Shown: positions 31,517 to 41,191, counted from the first letter of the stretch. The stretch: DNA of 64,000 nucleotides from UBA1930 sp943371535 (GCA_943371535.1 CALRVE020000002.1:62001-126000); one strand, 5' to 3'. The notes: a model not told the origin generated them from the sequence alone. A program made the numbers and translations.

Positions 31517-32686
31517 TTATTTCAAACTCACCTTCTGCAACAATATCCAAATTCCTACAGCTGCCACAGCCGATAATGAAAACGACCAACGCAAATTGGC
31601 TAACTCACCAATATATCCAATCACTGGTGGACCTAACAAAAAACCAAAATAACTAACTGTAGATACCGATGCAATGGCCTGACCAGATGTTTGAGTACCT
31701 GCATTACTACCTGCAATACGCATACTCAAAGGAATAATACTTGATACACCCAAACCTGTTAATGCAAAACCTATTGAAGCAACAATAATATTGGGAAAAA
31801 TAACTGCCAATAATATTCCAATAAATATTAAACCTGCCGAAGCTTCTAAAACCCTTTTTATTCCAAAATTATTTATACAATAGTCTGCCACAAATCTGCC
31901 ACAAGTAACTGCACACATATAAGTAATATAACCCAATGCCTGATATTGAACAGAAGCTTGCACTACTTTTGCAAAATACACCCCACTCCAATCGTACATT
32001 GTTCCTTCGCAAGCCATGCAAGCAAAAGCAATTAGGCCAATTTTTAGCAATGCTTTATCTGGAAAAGAAAATGCTTTTCTTTTTTCAGTTGTTGCAACTG
32101 GCTTATCGTCATGATACGTGTTTTTGTAAAAAAATCCCATCACCACTAAAGTAATAATACTCACCACTATAAAATGTGTAGCAGTATCAACCTGTTTCGA
32201 AATCATTAATCCACCAAAGCTAGCTCCTACAAATCCTGCCAAACTCCATACACCATGAAAAGAAGAAATAATTGATTTACTATACAATTTCTGTACACCT
32301 ACACTTTGTGCATTTACAGGAATATTCATTAAATTTCTACTAGCTCCAAATAAAAATAGTAGCAACATAAATTGCCAGTTCGTATTAACAAATGCCAACA
32401 CAATTAATAAAATACTGTAAGCAATTGAGCCTAGCAACATAATACTTCGGCTGCTGAATTTGCCCAATAAAAAACTGGTTAAGGGTAAGGTTAGCATTAA
32501 ACCCAATGGCATTGCAAATAATGCAGTGCCCAATTGAGCTTCACTTAACTGTAATTGCTGCTGTAAAGCTGGTATTCTACTAGCCCAAGTAGCAAATCCA
32601 AAGCCCGAAACAAAGAAAAAAGCAGCTACAGCTATTCTAGTTTTTTGTGGTGAGATAGGTTTTTCTATAAAATGAGCTTCTTGCAT
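31517..32686 (-). CDS. Major facilitator superfamily transporter
   Basis: A 389-residue inner-membrane transporter with about twelve hydrophobic helices. The N-terminal half has ASRIPALQQQL just after helix 1 and LGTALFAMPLGLMLTLP; helix 10-11 has ALTGLGVSSIIPLSMRIAG. The ASRIP...L motif is typical of the YbjJ-type MFS subgroup. The substrate is unknown. A perfect -7 box (CAAAAATA on the plus strand, 32694-32701) ends 7 bp before its start codon. It is divergent from aspS. Confidence 0.85.
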   Translation of the reverse strand: MQEAHFIEKPISPQKTRIAVAAFFFVSGFGFATWASRIPALQQQLQLSEAQLGTALFAMPLGLMLTLPLTSFLLGKFSSRSIMLLGSIAYSILLIVLAFVNTNWQFMLLLFLFGASRNLMNIPVNAQSVGVQKLYSKSIISSFHGVWSLAGFVGASFGGLMISKQVDTATHFIVVSIITLVVMGFFYKNTYHDDKPVATTEKRKAFSFPDKALLKIGLIAFACMACEGTMYDWSGVYFAKVVQASVQYQALGYITYMCAVTCGRFVADYCINNFGIKRVLEASAGLIFIGILLAVIFPNIIVASIGFALTGLGVSSIIPLSMRIAGSNAGTQTSGQAIASVSTVSYFGFLLGPPVIGYIGELANLRWSFSLSAVAAVGIWILLQKVSLK

Positions 32687-32693
32687 ATTTTCA

Positions 32694-32701
32694 CAAAAAT
32701 A
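32694..32701 (-). promoter_or_regulatory. -7 promoter element of the MFS gene
   Basis: The minus strand reads TATTTTTG, a perfect TAnnTTTG, ending 7 bp before the ATG, so the leader is near zero. Confidence 0.5.
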
Positions 32702-32728
32702 CGGGCCGACTTACTTTCTGTTATGTGT

Positions 32729-32736
32729 TATATTTG
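32729..32736 (+). promoter_or_regulatory. Candidate -7 promoter element for aspS
   Basis: TATATTTG, a perfect TAnnTTTG, about 250 bp before aspS. The dispersed repeats at 32766-32905 lie between it and the gene, which would give aspS a long repeat-filled leader. Confidence 0.4.
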
Positions 32737-32765
32737 CCACCCGTTGAAATACGTTGTTTTTCAAG

Positions 32766-32905
32766 TCCTGAGCGAAGTCGAGTCCTGAGCGAAGTCGAAG
32801 GATTTGTTTTATGCATCGAGCGGAGTCGAGATGTACAATTTTTTAACCAACTACATCACTTCAGGCATCGTTCGTTGCAAGTTTATCCTGAGCGAAGTCG
32901 AAAGA
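32766..32905. repeat. Cluster of four CCTGAGCGAAGTCGA dispersed repeats
   Basis: Copies are at 32766-32782, 32783-32802, 32814-32833 (variant ATCGAGCGGAGTCGAGAT) and 32886-32905. TCCTGAGCGAAGTCGAAGGA is a widespread intergenic repeat in Bacteroidota. Open frames across it (PERSR, LSEVEG) are artefacts of the repeat. Confidence 0.8.
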
Positions 32906-32987
32906 CACCCTTCAACGCTTTGTTCTTTATTGAGCAAATAAAATAATTATTAAACTAAAAAGAGTCCCCCTTTAGGGGATAGGGCAA

Positions 32988-34835
32988 ATGTTTAGAAGTA
33001 AAACCTGTGGCGAATTAAACATCAGCAATGTTGGCGAAACTGTAACATTAGCTGGATGGGTACAAACTGTAAGAAAATTTGGTGCAATCACTTTTGTTGA
33101 TTTACGTGATCGTTATGGCATTACTCAACTTTTATTTGGTGAAGCCTTGAATAAAGATTTAGAGGCTAACCCTTTAGGTCGTGAGTTTGTATTGCAAGCA
33201 ACTGGCACAGTTACCGAACGTAGTAGTAAAAATAACAATATTCCTACAGGAGAAATTGAAATTACTTTATCATCATTTAAAATATTAAATAAGAGTGAAG
33301 TTCCTCCATTTAAAATTGAAGATGATACCGATGGTGGCGATGATTTAAGAATGAAATATCGATTCTTAGACTTACGTCGTAATGCTGTAAAAAAGAATTT
33401 AGAATTGCGTTATGCTGTAGGACGTAGCACCAGAAATTATTTGCACGAAAATAATTTCATGGATATTGAAACACCTTTCTTAATTAAATCAACTCCAGAA
33501 GGAGCAAGAGATTTTGTAGTTCCAAGTAGAATGAACCCTGGACAGTTTTATGCTTTACCACAAAGCCCACAAACTTTTAAGCAACTACTGATGGTAAGTG
33601 GTTACGATAGATACTATCAAATTGTAAAATGCTTTAGAGACGAAGATTTAAGAGCCGATCGCCAACCAGAGTTTACACAAATAGATTGTGAAATGGCTTT
33701 TGTTGAGCAAGAAGATATTTTAAATATGTTTGAAGGTTTGGTGAAACGCATTTTCAAAGATGTAAAAGGCATTGAATACACTGAAGCTGTTCAACGCATG
33801 TCTTGGGAGGAAGCCATGTATAGATATGGTAACGATAAACCAGATATTCGTTTTGGTATGGAATTGTGTAATTATAAAACCAAAGGAAAAACAGAAACTT
33901 CGTTGCAACAAATTATTGGTACAACTGATCATAATGTTGGTGTGCCACACTTTGACAATGCTACAGCTGTTTTAGGTATTGTAGTTGAAGGTGCTGCTGA
34001 ATATTCTCGTAAACAAATAGATGAAATTACCGATTGGGTTAAACGCCCACAAATTGGACTTGGAGGATTGGCTTACATAAAAGTAAATGCCGATGGAACT
34101 GTAAAAAGCAGTTTCGACAAATTTGTAGATGAAGAAAAGTTGAAACAACTGGTTGCATTTTCAAAAGCCAAGGCTGGTGACTTAATTTTAATTGGTGCAG
34201 GCGAAGAAGATAGAACCAGAAAAGCAATGAGTGACTTGCGATTGGAATTAGGAAAAAGATTAGGACTAAGAAAATCAGATGAATTTAAATTATTATGGGT
34301 AATTGATTTTCCTTTGTTTGAGTTTGCCACAGAAGATGCCGACGGCGGTGGAGCCAATCGTTGGGTTGCTCGTCATCATCCATTCACATCTCCTAAACCA
34401 AGTGATATTGAAACGATGATTGGTAACAGTCCTAAAGTTGATGACGCTTTAAGATATTTTGAACATCCATACGCTAACATTAAAGCCAATGCTTATGATA
34501 TGGTACTGAATGGCAATGAAATTGGTGGAGGTTCAATACGTATTTTTCAACGTGAATTACAAGAAAAAATGTTTGAAGCATTGGGCATGAATGCCGAAGA
34601 GCAACAACATAAGTTTGGTTTCTTATTGGGTGCTTTTGAATATGGTGCTCCTCCACATGGTGGTATCGCCTTTGGCTTTGATAGATTATGCTCTATTTTA
34701 GGTGGAAGTGAAAGTATCAGAGATTTTATCGCTTTCCCTAAAAACAATAGTGGTAGAGATGTAATGATAGATGCTCCAAGTGCTATTGATGACAAACAAT
34801 TTGACGAACTACAAATTAAATTGGATTTGAAATAA
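32988..34835 (+). CDS. aspS: Aspartyl-tRNA synthetase
   Basis: A 615-residue class II synthetase. The N-terminal OB-fold anticodon domain (VTLAGWVQTVRKFGAITFVDLRD in parts) is followed by the catalytic core with motif 2 FRDEDLRADRQPEFTQID (about 215-232), the bacterial insertion domain (about 290-440) and motif 3 GIAFGFDRL (about 560). The C-terminus GRDVMIDAPS is typical. Whether it is discriminating or non-discriminating cannot be told here. The start codon is preceded directly by the repeat CCCTTTAGGGGATAGGGCAA, which provides a purine-rich AGGGG. Confidence 0.96.
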   Translation: MFRSKTCGELNISNVGETVTLAGWVQTVRKFGAITFVDLRDRYGITQLLFGEALNKDLEANPLGREFVLQATGTVTERSSKNNNIPTGEIEITLSSFKILNKSEVPPFKIEDDTDGGDDLRMKYRFLDLRRNAVKKNLELRYAVGRSTRNYLHENNFMDIETPFLIKSTPEGARDFVVPSRMNPGQFYALPQSPQTFKQLLMVSGYDRYYQIVKCFRDEDLRADRQPEFTQIDCEMAFVEQEDILNMFEGLVKRIFKDVKGIEYTEAVQRMSWEEAMYRYGNDKPDIRFGMELCNYKTKGKTETSLQQIIGTTDHNVGVPHFDNATAVLGIVVEGAAEYSRKQIDEITDWVKRPQIGLGGLAYIKVNADGTVKSSFDKFVDEEKLKQLVAFSKAKAGDLILIGAGEEDRTRKAMSDLRLELGKRLGLRKSDEFKLLWVIDFPLFEFATEDADGGGANRWVARHHPFTSPKPSDIETMIGNSPKVDDALRYFEHPYANIKANAYDMVLNGNEIGGGSIRIFQRELQEKMFEALGMNAEEQQHKFGFLLGAFEYGAPPHGGIAFGFDRLCSILGGSESIRDFIAFPKNNSGRDVMIDAPSAIDDKQFDELQIKLDLK

Positions 34836-34853
34836 AAGAGAAGTTACTAAAAC

Positions 34854-34890
34854 AAAAGAGAGGCGTTACAGTTTGTAACGCCTCTCTTTT
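34854..34890. terminator. Bidirectional hairpin terminator
   Basis: A perfect 17-bp stem, AAAAGAGAGGCGTTACA with its complement, and loop GTT, followed by TT. It lies between converging aspS and the acyltransferase gene and touches the latter's stop codon. Confidence 0.88.
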
Positions 34891-35772
34891 TTAGATTTTC
34901 AAATGCCCATATTTTTCTTCATCATATTCAAACTTCCAACGTCTATGACTCCATAAATAATTGGAAGGTCTTTCTTTTACTTTAGCTTCAATGTATTCAA
35001 TTAATTTTTTAGTAATTCCTCCTTTAGGTAAATCTTTGGGTGTAGTAGTAAGTAGCGTATATTCTATTTTATAGTAACCTCTTTTTACTTTGTAATAGTT
35101 CATCATTACTACAGCTGTATTCATACGTACTGCACCTTTTTCTGGTCCATTATAAAATGGTGCCATCTTACCAAAAAAAGGTAACCAAACTGAATTATTG
35201 GGATTAGAAGGATTTTGATCAGCCACTAAACCCAATGCATATTGATCTTTTGCGTAATTATGAAAACTTGTTCTAAACTCGGGTACAGGTATTAAAACTG
35301 TACCATATTTTTCACGAAGTTTAATAATGAGTTGATTGAAAGCTTTATTCGTTAATGGCATAAATACACCTAAAAATTTATAGTCTAAATTTTTAGCCAT
35401 ACCCAAGTTTCCAAACTCCCAATTAAAAAAATGTCCGGTATGTATTTGAACATTTTGTCCACTAGCTTTTAAGTTATTAATAACCTCCGAATTGGTAACA
35501 CAACGTTTGTCAAATTCTTTAGAAGAGATAGATATAAGCTTAATTGTTTCTATGAAAGTATCCACAAAATTGTGGTAGAAGTCTTTAGCAATTCGTATTT
35601 TCTCTTGTTCAGTTTTGTCAGGAAAAGCAATGGATAAATTACGCATCACCACTACTTTTCTATAACCAAAAACATAATAGAGTAAGGTATAAATGCCATC
35701 ACCTATTAAATACATTACCCTCCAAGGAAGCAATGATAAAAGATAGAAGATGGGGTAGATTATGTAGTACAT
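34891..35772 (-). CDS. Lipid A acyltransferase (LpxL/HtrB-like)
   Basis: A 293-residue inner-membrane acyltransferase that adds a secondary acyl chain to lipid A. There is an N-terminal membrane anchor (about 2-22) and a family HX4(D/E) catalytic motif, seen as H-FFNW-E in HTGHFFNWEFGN (about 115-126). Downstream are VADQNPSN (about 188-195), the usual substrate loop, and WLPFFGKMAPFYNG. It is shorter than proteobacterial LpxL (about 306), as is usual in Bacteroidota. It is on the same strand as nadB and the S23 gene. Confidence 0.85.
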   Translation of the reverse strand: MYYIIYPIFYLLSLLPWRVMYLIGDGIYTLLYYVFGYRKVVVMRNLSIAFPDKTEQEKIRIAKDFYHNFVDTFIETIKLISISSKEFDKRCVTNSEVINNLKASGQNVQIHTGHFFNWEFGNLGMAKNLDYKFLGVFMPLTNKAFNQLIIKLREKYGTVLIPVPEFRTSFHNYAKDQYALGLVADQNPSNPNNSVWLPFFGKMAPFYNGPEKGAVRMNTAVVMMNYYKVKRGYYKIEYTLLTTTPKDLPKGGITKKLIEYIEAKVKERPSNYLWSHRRWKFEYDEEKYGHLKI

Positions 35773-35774
35773 GA

Positions 35775-35852
35775 TTTAGTTTGGAGTTTGGAGTTTGGGG
35801 TTTGGAGTTCAATGAGTTTAAAAGCTTAGTTAGTTTAAGAAGTTTAAAAGCA
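35775..35852. repeat. Simple dispersed repeats between acyltransferase and S23 genes
   Basis: Tandem TTTGGAGTTTGGAGT units followed by AGTTTAAAAGC-type units. The AGTTTAAAAG motif also occurs at 19057-19078 and, inverted, at 36246-36292. Confidence 0.55.
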
Positions 35853-35855
35853 TCA

Positions 35856-36245
35856 TTACTTAAATTTTATACCTCTCATTTCGGATGATTGTAAGCTTTC
35901 TATTAATGAGCGAATCAATCTTGAAATTTCATTTGCTAATGCTTTTAAATAATTTAATCTCTCAATATTTATGTAATCATAATCATGCATTCTATATAAT
36001 TGAGAAATGGATTCTTGCAAAGAGCCATGAGCAATAGTTAGAAAATTTTTAAATTCTGTATTACCCATTCTTCCAAATCCTTCAGCAATATTATCCATTA
36101 CTGATCCACTAGATGACTTTAGCTGCTCCTTAAGTTCAAAGTCTCTTGCTGCTTGAAGTATGTGAATCTCTTGTTTCAAATCAATATGATATTGCCTAGC
36201 TTTTTGCCAAGCAATAATATCTTCAAGTGTTTTAAATGTTGCCAT
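35856..36245 (-). CDS. Four-helix-bundle protein (S23/23S rRNA IVS-encoded family)
   Basis: A 129-residue all-helical protein of the family first found as the product of 23S rRNA intervening sequences. Characteristic blocks are EDIIAWQKARQY, ELKEQLKSSSGSVMDNIAEGFGR and FKNFLTIAHGSLQESISQLY. In this phylum it commonly occurs as a free-standing chromosomal gene, often near repeats, and its function is unknown. Repeats lie on both sides here (35775-35852 and 36246-36292), and the gene sits between the acyltransferase and nadB on the same strand. Confidence 0.9.
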   Translation of the reverse strand: MATFKTLEDIIAWQKARQYHIDLKQEIHILQAARDFELKEQLKSSSGSVMDNIAEGFGRMGNTEFKNFLTIAHGSLQESISQLYRMHDYDYINIERLNYLKALANEISRLIRSLIESLQSSEMRGIKFK

Positions 36246-36296
36246 ACTTAAACTATTAAACTTAAAACTAAACTTTATAAACTATTGAACTTGGTG

Positions 36297-37907
36297 TTAT
36301 AAAATAATATTCTGCAACAACGCACTCTTATTCAAATGATCAGTATTATAATGCAATCCTCTGCTTTCTTTTCTAAACTCAGCTCCTTTTACAATTAAAT
36401 AGCCAACAGTAATTAAATTTCTCAATTCACATAATTGTGGTGATACTTTGGTTGAACGATACAATTCTTCTGTTTCAACAAATAACAAATCTAAGCGTTT
36501 CATTGCTCTTGCCAAACGAACATCAGTACGAACAATGCCCACATAATCACTCATGATTTGTTGTAATTCTTTCAAGCTTTGTGTAATTAAAATCATTTCT
36601 CTAGGGTCTGTTGTTCCTGTTGCATTCCAATCTGGCACAAGTTCCCCTCCCATGGATGGGTTAGGTGTGGTTTTTGAATAATTATTCACCACATCTAAAA
36701 ATGCTCTATGACCAAATACCATTGCTTCCAATAAACTATTACTGGCTAAACGATTGGCCCCATGTAACCCTGTACTTGCACACTCACCACATGCATATAA
36801 ATTTTGAATTGACGTACGTGCATGTTCATCTGTTTTAATACCACCACAACTATAATGTGCAGCAGGTGCAACAGGAATCATGTGTTGTGTAACATCAATA
36901 CCTATACTTAAACATTTTTCATAAATATTCGGAAAATGATGAATGAATTTTTCTTTATCCATATGCCTGCAATCCAAGTACACATGTTCATTGCCACCTT
37001 TTTTCATTTCATTATCTATAGCTCTTGCAACAATATCACGAGGTGCTAAATCTTTTCGTTCATCATACTTTTCCATGAAAGCTTCCCCAGCTTTATTGCG
37101 TAAAATGCCACCATCGCCACGAACGGCTTCAGTAATTAAAAATGAAGGTGAAATCCCTGGCTCAAACAATGCAGTTGGATGAAACTGAATAAACTCCATG
37201 TTTTCAATTCTTCCTTTTGCTCTATACACCATTGCAATACCATCGCCAGTTGCAATTTTAGGATTGGTCGTTGTTCTGTAAGCCTGACCACAACCACCTG
37301 TTGCCAATAAAGTAATATTACTTAAAATCTTTTCAATTTTATTGGTGTTTAAATTCAATACATACACACCATAACAAGTAATGTCTAAAGTAGATTTAGT
37401 AACTAAAAACCCAAGATGATGTTGTGTAATAATATCAATTACAAAACAGTGATTGATAATTTCAATATTTTTTGTTGCAGCAGCTTCTTCTAACAAAGCC
37501 CTCTCCATTTCTTTGCCAGTAACATCTTTGTGGTGTAATATTCTGTATTCACTATGTCCACCTTCACGTCCTAAAGCATATTCACCTGTTGCATCTTTAT
37601 CGAAGTTGGCTCCATATTCAATAATCTCACGAATTCTTTCAGGACCTTCTTTCACAACAATTTCAACAATTGCTTCGTTGCATAAACCATCGCCAGCAAT
37701 TAAAGTATCTTCTATATGTTTATCAAAGCTGTCTTTTGCTTCATCCCATACACCAGCAATACCACCTTGTGCATATTTGGTATTGGTTTCATCGGCATTG
37801 GTTTTTGTAATGACTACTACTTTTTTATCGGGAAAATGTTTGGCTGTTTTAAGTGCATAAGTTAACCCTGCAATACCACTACCAATTACGAGAAAATCTG
37901 TTTGCAT
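36297..37907 (-). CDS. nadB: L-aspartate oxidase
   Basis: A 536-residue FAD enzyme that makes iminoaspartate, the first step of NAD synthesis. The FAD-binding GSGIAGLTYALKTA is at about 8-21, followed by the fumarate reductase-like core GGVWDEA-type loop (NTKYAQGGIAGVW), TGGCGQAYRTTTNP and capping-domain YSCGGIKTDEHAR (about 350). The nadA/nadC partners are not next to it. It is a complete, standard-length enzyme. Confidence 0.94.
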   Translation of the reverse strand: MQTDFLVIGSGIAGLTYALKTAKHFPDKKVVVITKTNADETNTKYAQGGIAGVWDEAKDSFDKHIEDTLIAGDGLCNEAIVEIVVKEGPERIREIIEYGANFDKDATGEYALGREGGHSEYRILHHKDVTGKEMERALLEEAAATKNIEIINHCFVIDIITQHHLGFLVTKSTLDITCYGVYVLNLNTNKIEKILSNITLLATGGCGQAYRTTTNPKIATGDGIAMVYRAKGRIENMEFIQFHPTALFEPGISPSFLITEAVRGDGGILRNKAGEAFMEKYDERKDLAPRDIVARAIDNEMKKGGNEHVYLDCRHMDKEKFIHHFPNIYEKCLSIGIDVTQHMIPVAPAAHYSCGGIKTDEHARTSIQNLYACGECASTGLHGANRLASNSLLEAMVFGHRAFLDVVNNYSKTTPNPSMGGELVPDWNATGTTDPREMILITQSLKELQQIMSDYVGIVRTDVRLARAMKRLDLLFVETEELYRSTKVSPQLCELRNLITVGYLIVKGAEFRKESRGLHYNTDHLNKSALLQNIIL

Positions 37908-38260
37908 ATTTTAAAAAGATAATAAAGTGGTAAATGTATTTTAATAAAAGCAAACGTTCAATTTTTGTTAATTAAGTTTAGGAACTAAGCTAACATGGAT
38001 TTGTATTATTATAGATTAAATACCGCAACGCTTGTAAGTATATGGTTTAATATTAAAAAATTTATTTCTACGTATTTTAACGAAATAGTATATCAAGTAA
38101 CTAGATTTTAGTTAACAATTTCATAACCATTAGTAAACCTAAAGTTAATTTAGGATTATAGTCATTCACTACATACACTGATACATTTGCCACCTTAAAT
38201 GAATTGCCTGCCTTAAGAAAAACTAGACAATCATTAAATCAGCATTCAAAACTAATTCAA
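37908..38260 (+). promoter_or_regulatory. Regulatory region of the TonB receptor/phytase locus
   Basis: This 353-bp gene-free region contains a perfect -7 box TACATTTG at 38182-38189. Upstream of it is an array of 6-mers at exact 11-bp spacing: TTAACA (38112), ATAACC (38123), TAAACC (38134) and TTAATT (38145). The 11-bp period and TTAACA-like unit are the layout of PhoP/PhoB boxes. It suggests phosphate control but is untested. Confidence 0.45.
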
Positions 38261-41098
38261 ATGAAGAAAAAATTTTTAGCTGTAGCTCTGGCATTTTTTT
38301 GCTTTTACGCTATTCAAGCTAGTGCTCAAACCTCACTATTAAAAGTAAAGGTGACCGATGAAAACAATTTAAATCTACCGGGAGCTGTTGTTAGAGTTTT
38401 AAATACTCAAATAACTACAGTAACAGATTTAACAGGTACTGCATACTTATATAAAATACCTGTAGGAACTCAAGAAATCGAAGTTGCTTACATTGGTTAT
38501 GCAACATTAAAAAGAAAGATTGAGTTAACAACTACAACAATAGAAATAACAATAAGTCTACAATCGGGGGTGTCATTATTAAAAGGAATAGTTGTACTCG
38601 GTGATAGATTAAAAGGTCAAGCTAAGGCATTGAATCAACAAAAAAATTCCGGAAATATCGTAAACGTAATTAGTGCCGATCAAATTGGTCGTTTTCCAGA
38701 TGCAAATATTGGAGATGCCATTAAACGTATAGCTGGCGTAACTATGCAAAACGATCAAGGTGAAGCAAGAGATATTATTATTAGAGGAATGGCACCTCAA
38801 TTAAATTCAGTTACCCTAAATGGAGATAGAATACCATCGGCCGAAGGTGATAACAGAAAAGTTCAAATGGATTTGATACCATCAGATATGGTTCAAACTG
38901 TTGAAGTTTCAAAAACACTAACACCTGATATGGATGCTGATGCAATAGGAGGCAGTGTAAATTTAGTTACAAGATCTGCACCCAATAAGTTGAGATTAAG
39001 TGGTACAGCAAGCTATGGAAACAACCCCATTAGAGATGGCATTATTGGAAATATATCATTAGTTGCAGGTGGAAGAATGTTAAAAAATGTTCTAGGACTA
39101 GTAGCTTCTGTTACATTAAATAGTAACCAATTTGGTAGCGACAATGTAGAAGCGGTTTGGTTGCAAACTGCTAATGGAACACCATACGTTGGTGAACATG
39201 ATGTTAGGAGATATGATGTTAGAAGAATGAGAAGAAGCTTTAATTTAAATGGAGATATCAAGATAAATAAAAAGAATACCATTAATTTTTCTACCATTTA
39301 TAATTGGAGAGACGATTGGGAAAATAGATACCGCTTAAGAGCCACAGGAATTACACCTCAAGCCGATGGAACTTTTAGAGGTGAAATTAGAAGGCAAACA
39401 AAAGGTGGTATTGGTGGCAATAGAATTCAAAATGCAAGATTAGAAGAGCAAATTGTTAAGAAGAATAGCATTAATGGTACACATATTATTTTAAGAACCA
39501 TTACAATAGATTGGAGCACTTCATTTGCTCAAGCTAGTGAAAACAGACCCAATGAAAGATATTTAGAATACAATGCAACCAATCAATTACTCACAATGGA
39601 TATTGCTGACCCAAGCCGGCCACATGTTTTCCCTACTACAAGAGTAAATGCAAATAGTTTTGGTTTTAGAAGATTTACAGAACAGGTTGGAGAAACTGTA
39701 GAGAAAGATTGGAATAGTAAAATAAATATTAAAATACCGCTTCAAATATTTAAAGACAAAAAAACGCTTGTAAAAGTAGGTGCTAGATACAGCGATAAGG
39801 AAAAAAATAGATTAAACGATTTTTATAGATATGCATTAAATGCACAATCAACACCTTTATACAATGCAGCAGGTGTTCGTATGGCTGGTATTCCTGTAAC
39901 CAATCAAACTATTAGCAATTTTCAAGCAGGTACTAAATATATTTTAGATAGCTTTCCTAATGCAAACTTTATGGGTTCTGTTAACCTAAATCAGTTAGGA
40001 CAGTTTAATGTTACAAGACGCTTTGAAGAATTTTTAGCTTTAAATTATAATGCTAAAGAAAAAATCACTGCTGGTTACATTAGTATTCAGCAAGAAATCA
40101 ATAAAAAATTATCTGTAATTTTTGGAGCAAGAGTTGAAAAAACATCCATCAATTATACAGGAAATATCGTTGTAAATGAAACTACGTTAAGAGGTGATGC
40201 AAGCGTATCGAATAATTATACCAACTTTTTGCCAAGCTTAAATGTAAAATACGATTATGATAATAATACAGTACTCAGAGCTGCAATTACTACAGCAATA
40301 GCACGTCCAGGTTATTATGAGCTTGTTCCATTTAGAAATATAAACACAGCCGATAAAACTATTTTTGTAGGTAATGCATCTTTAAAAGCAACTACAAGCA
40401 CAAACATAGATTTGATGGCAGAAAAATATTTTAAATCTATTGGTATTATTTCTGGAGGTGTATTCTATAAGCAATTAAAAAACTTTATCTACACATACAC
40501 AACCAATACATATACAAGCAATAATTACGATTCTGAATTTAAACCAACAACAGCAACCGATAATCCTATTCTTCCTGGAGAAAACTGGGTATATGGCCAA
40601 AGTAGAAATGGTGAAAGTGTAGATGTGTATGGTTTTGAAATTTCTTACCAACGTCAACTTGATTTTTTACCAGGATTTTGGAAAGGATTTGGAATTTATA
40701 CGAATTACACTTACACAAAAAGTGCTGCTGATGGAATTTTTAATAGCGATGGTGTTAAAAGAAGTGGATTAGCTTTACCGGGTACAGCACCTCATATTTT
40801 CAATGCATCTTTAAGCTTTGAAAACAAAAAGTTTATAGCAAGATTGTCGGGTAATTTTACAGCTGCTTATTTAGATGAAGTAGGTTCAACTGCATTTGAA
40901 GATAGATTTTATGATAAACAATTCTTTTTAGATTTTAATACTTCTTATGCAATTACTCCAAAAACTAGAGCTTTTTTAGAAGTAAATAATATTACCAATC
41001 AGCCTTTACGTTACTACAGTGGAGCAAAAGAACGTACTGCTCAAATTGAGTTTTATCGTAGCCGTTGGAATGCAGGTATAAAGTTTGATATTTACTAA
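38261..41098 (+). CDS. TonB-dependent receptor with N-terminal carboxypeptidase-like domain
   Basis: A 945-residue outer-membrane receptor. The start at 38261 gives a clean signal peptide (MKKKFLAVALAFFCFYAIQASAQ). Residues about 24-105 are a carboxypeptidase-D-like fold (LPGAVVRVLNTQITTVTDLTG in parts). The plug follows (NIGDAIKRIAGVTMQNDQG, IIIRGM, ADAIGGSVNLVT) and then the beta-barrel, ending with ...IEFYRSRWNAGIKFDIY, an aromatic C-terminus. The barrel is of the TonB-Xanth-Caul type, and no SusD gene is present. Because a beta-propeller phytase gene follows, the likely cargo is phytate or its breakdown products. Confidence 0.9.
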   Translation: MKKKFLAVALAFFCFYAIQASAQTSLLKVKVTDENNLNLPGAVVRVLNTQITTVTDLTGTAYLYKIPVGTQEIEVAYIGYATLKRKIELTTTTIEITISLQSGVSLLKGIVVLGDRLKGQAKALNQQKNSGNIVNVISADQIGRFPDANIGDAIKRIAGVTMQNDQGEARDIIIRGMAPQLNSVTLNGDRIPSAEGDNRKVQMDLIPSDMVQTVEVSKTLTPDMDADAIGGSVNLVTRSAPNKLRLSGTASYGNNPIRDGIIGNISLVAGGRMLKNVLGLVASVTLNSNQFGSDNVEAVWLQTANGTPYVGEHDVRRYDVRRMRRSFNLNGDIKINKKNTINFSTIYNWRDDWENRYRLRATGITPQADGTFRGEIRRQTKGGIGGNRIQNARLEEQIVKKNSINGTHIILRTITIDWSTSFAQASENRPNERYLEYNATNQLLTMDIADPSRPHVFPTTRVNANSFGFRRFTEQVGETVEKDWNSKINIKIPLQIFKDKKTLVKVGARYSDKEKNRLNDFYRYALNAQSTPLYNAAGVRMAGIPVTNQTISNFQAGTKYILDSFPNANFMGSVNLNQLGQFNVTRRFEEFLALNYNAKEKITAGYISIQQEINKKLSVIFGARVEKTSINYTGNIVVNETTLRGDASVSNNYTNFLPSLNVKYDYDNNTVLRAAITTAIARPGYYELVPFRNINTADKTIFVGNASLKATTSTNIDLMAEKYFKSIGIISGGVFYKQLKNFIYTYTTNTYTSNNYDSEFKPTTATDNPILPGENWVYGQSRNGESVDVYGFEISYQRQLDFLPGFWKGFGIYTNYTYTKSAADGIFNSDGVKRSGLALPGTAPHIFNASLSFENKKFIARLSGNFTAAYLDEVGSTAFEDRFYDKQFFLDFNTSYAITPKTRAFLEVNNITNQPLRYYSGAKERTAQIEFYRSRWNAGIKFDIY

Positions 41099-41117
41099 CT
41101 TTTAGCATTCTCATTTT

Positions 41118-41153
41118 AAACAGCGATTGGTAAACTCAATCGCTGTTTTTTTT
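41118..41153 (+). terminator. Hairpin terminator between receptor and phytase genes
   Basis: Stem AAACAGCGATTG with its complement, 7-nt loop GTAAACT, then a run of T. It lies 20 bp past the receptor stop, so phytase transcription needs readthrough or its own promoter. Confidence 0.85.
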
Positions 41154-41191
41154 AATTATTTAAAATAAATAATATTCAATTTAATGTTATC

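Noticed and set aside
32766..32905. CRISPR-like spaced repeats
   Set aside because: Only four irregularly spaced copies of a known dispersed element, with no spacers of constant length and no cas genes.
32725..32946. Open frame of 73 codons over the CCTGAGCGAAGTCGA repeats
   Set aside because: The peptide (PERSR, LSEVEG, IERSRD) is simply the translated repeat, and it has no family look or start context.
36297..37907. nadB as succinate dehydrogenase flavoprotein SdhA
   Set aside because: No iron-sulfur or membrane anchor subunit genes are adjacent, and the motif order and length fit L-aspartate oxidase.
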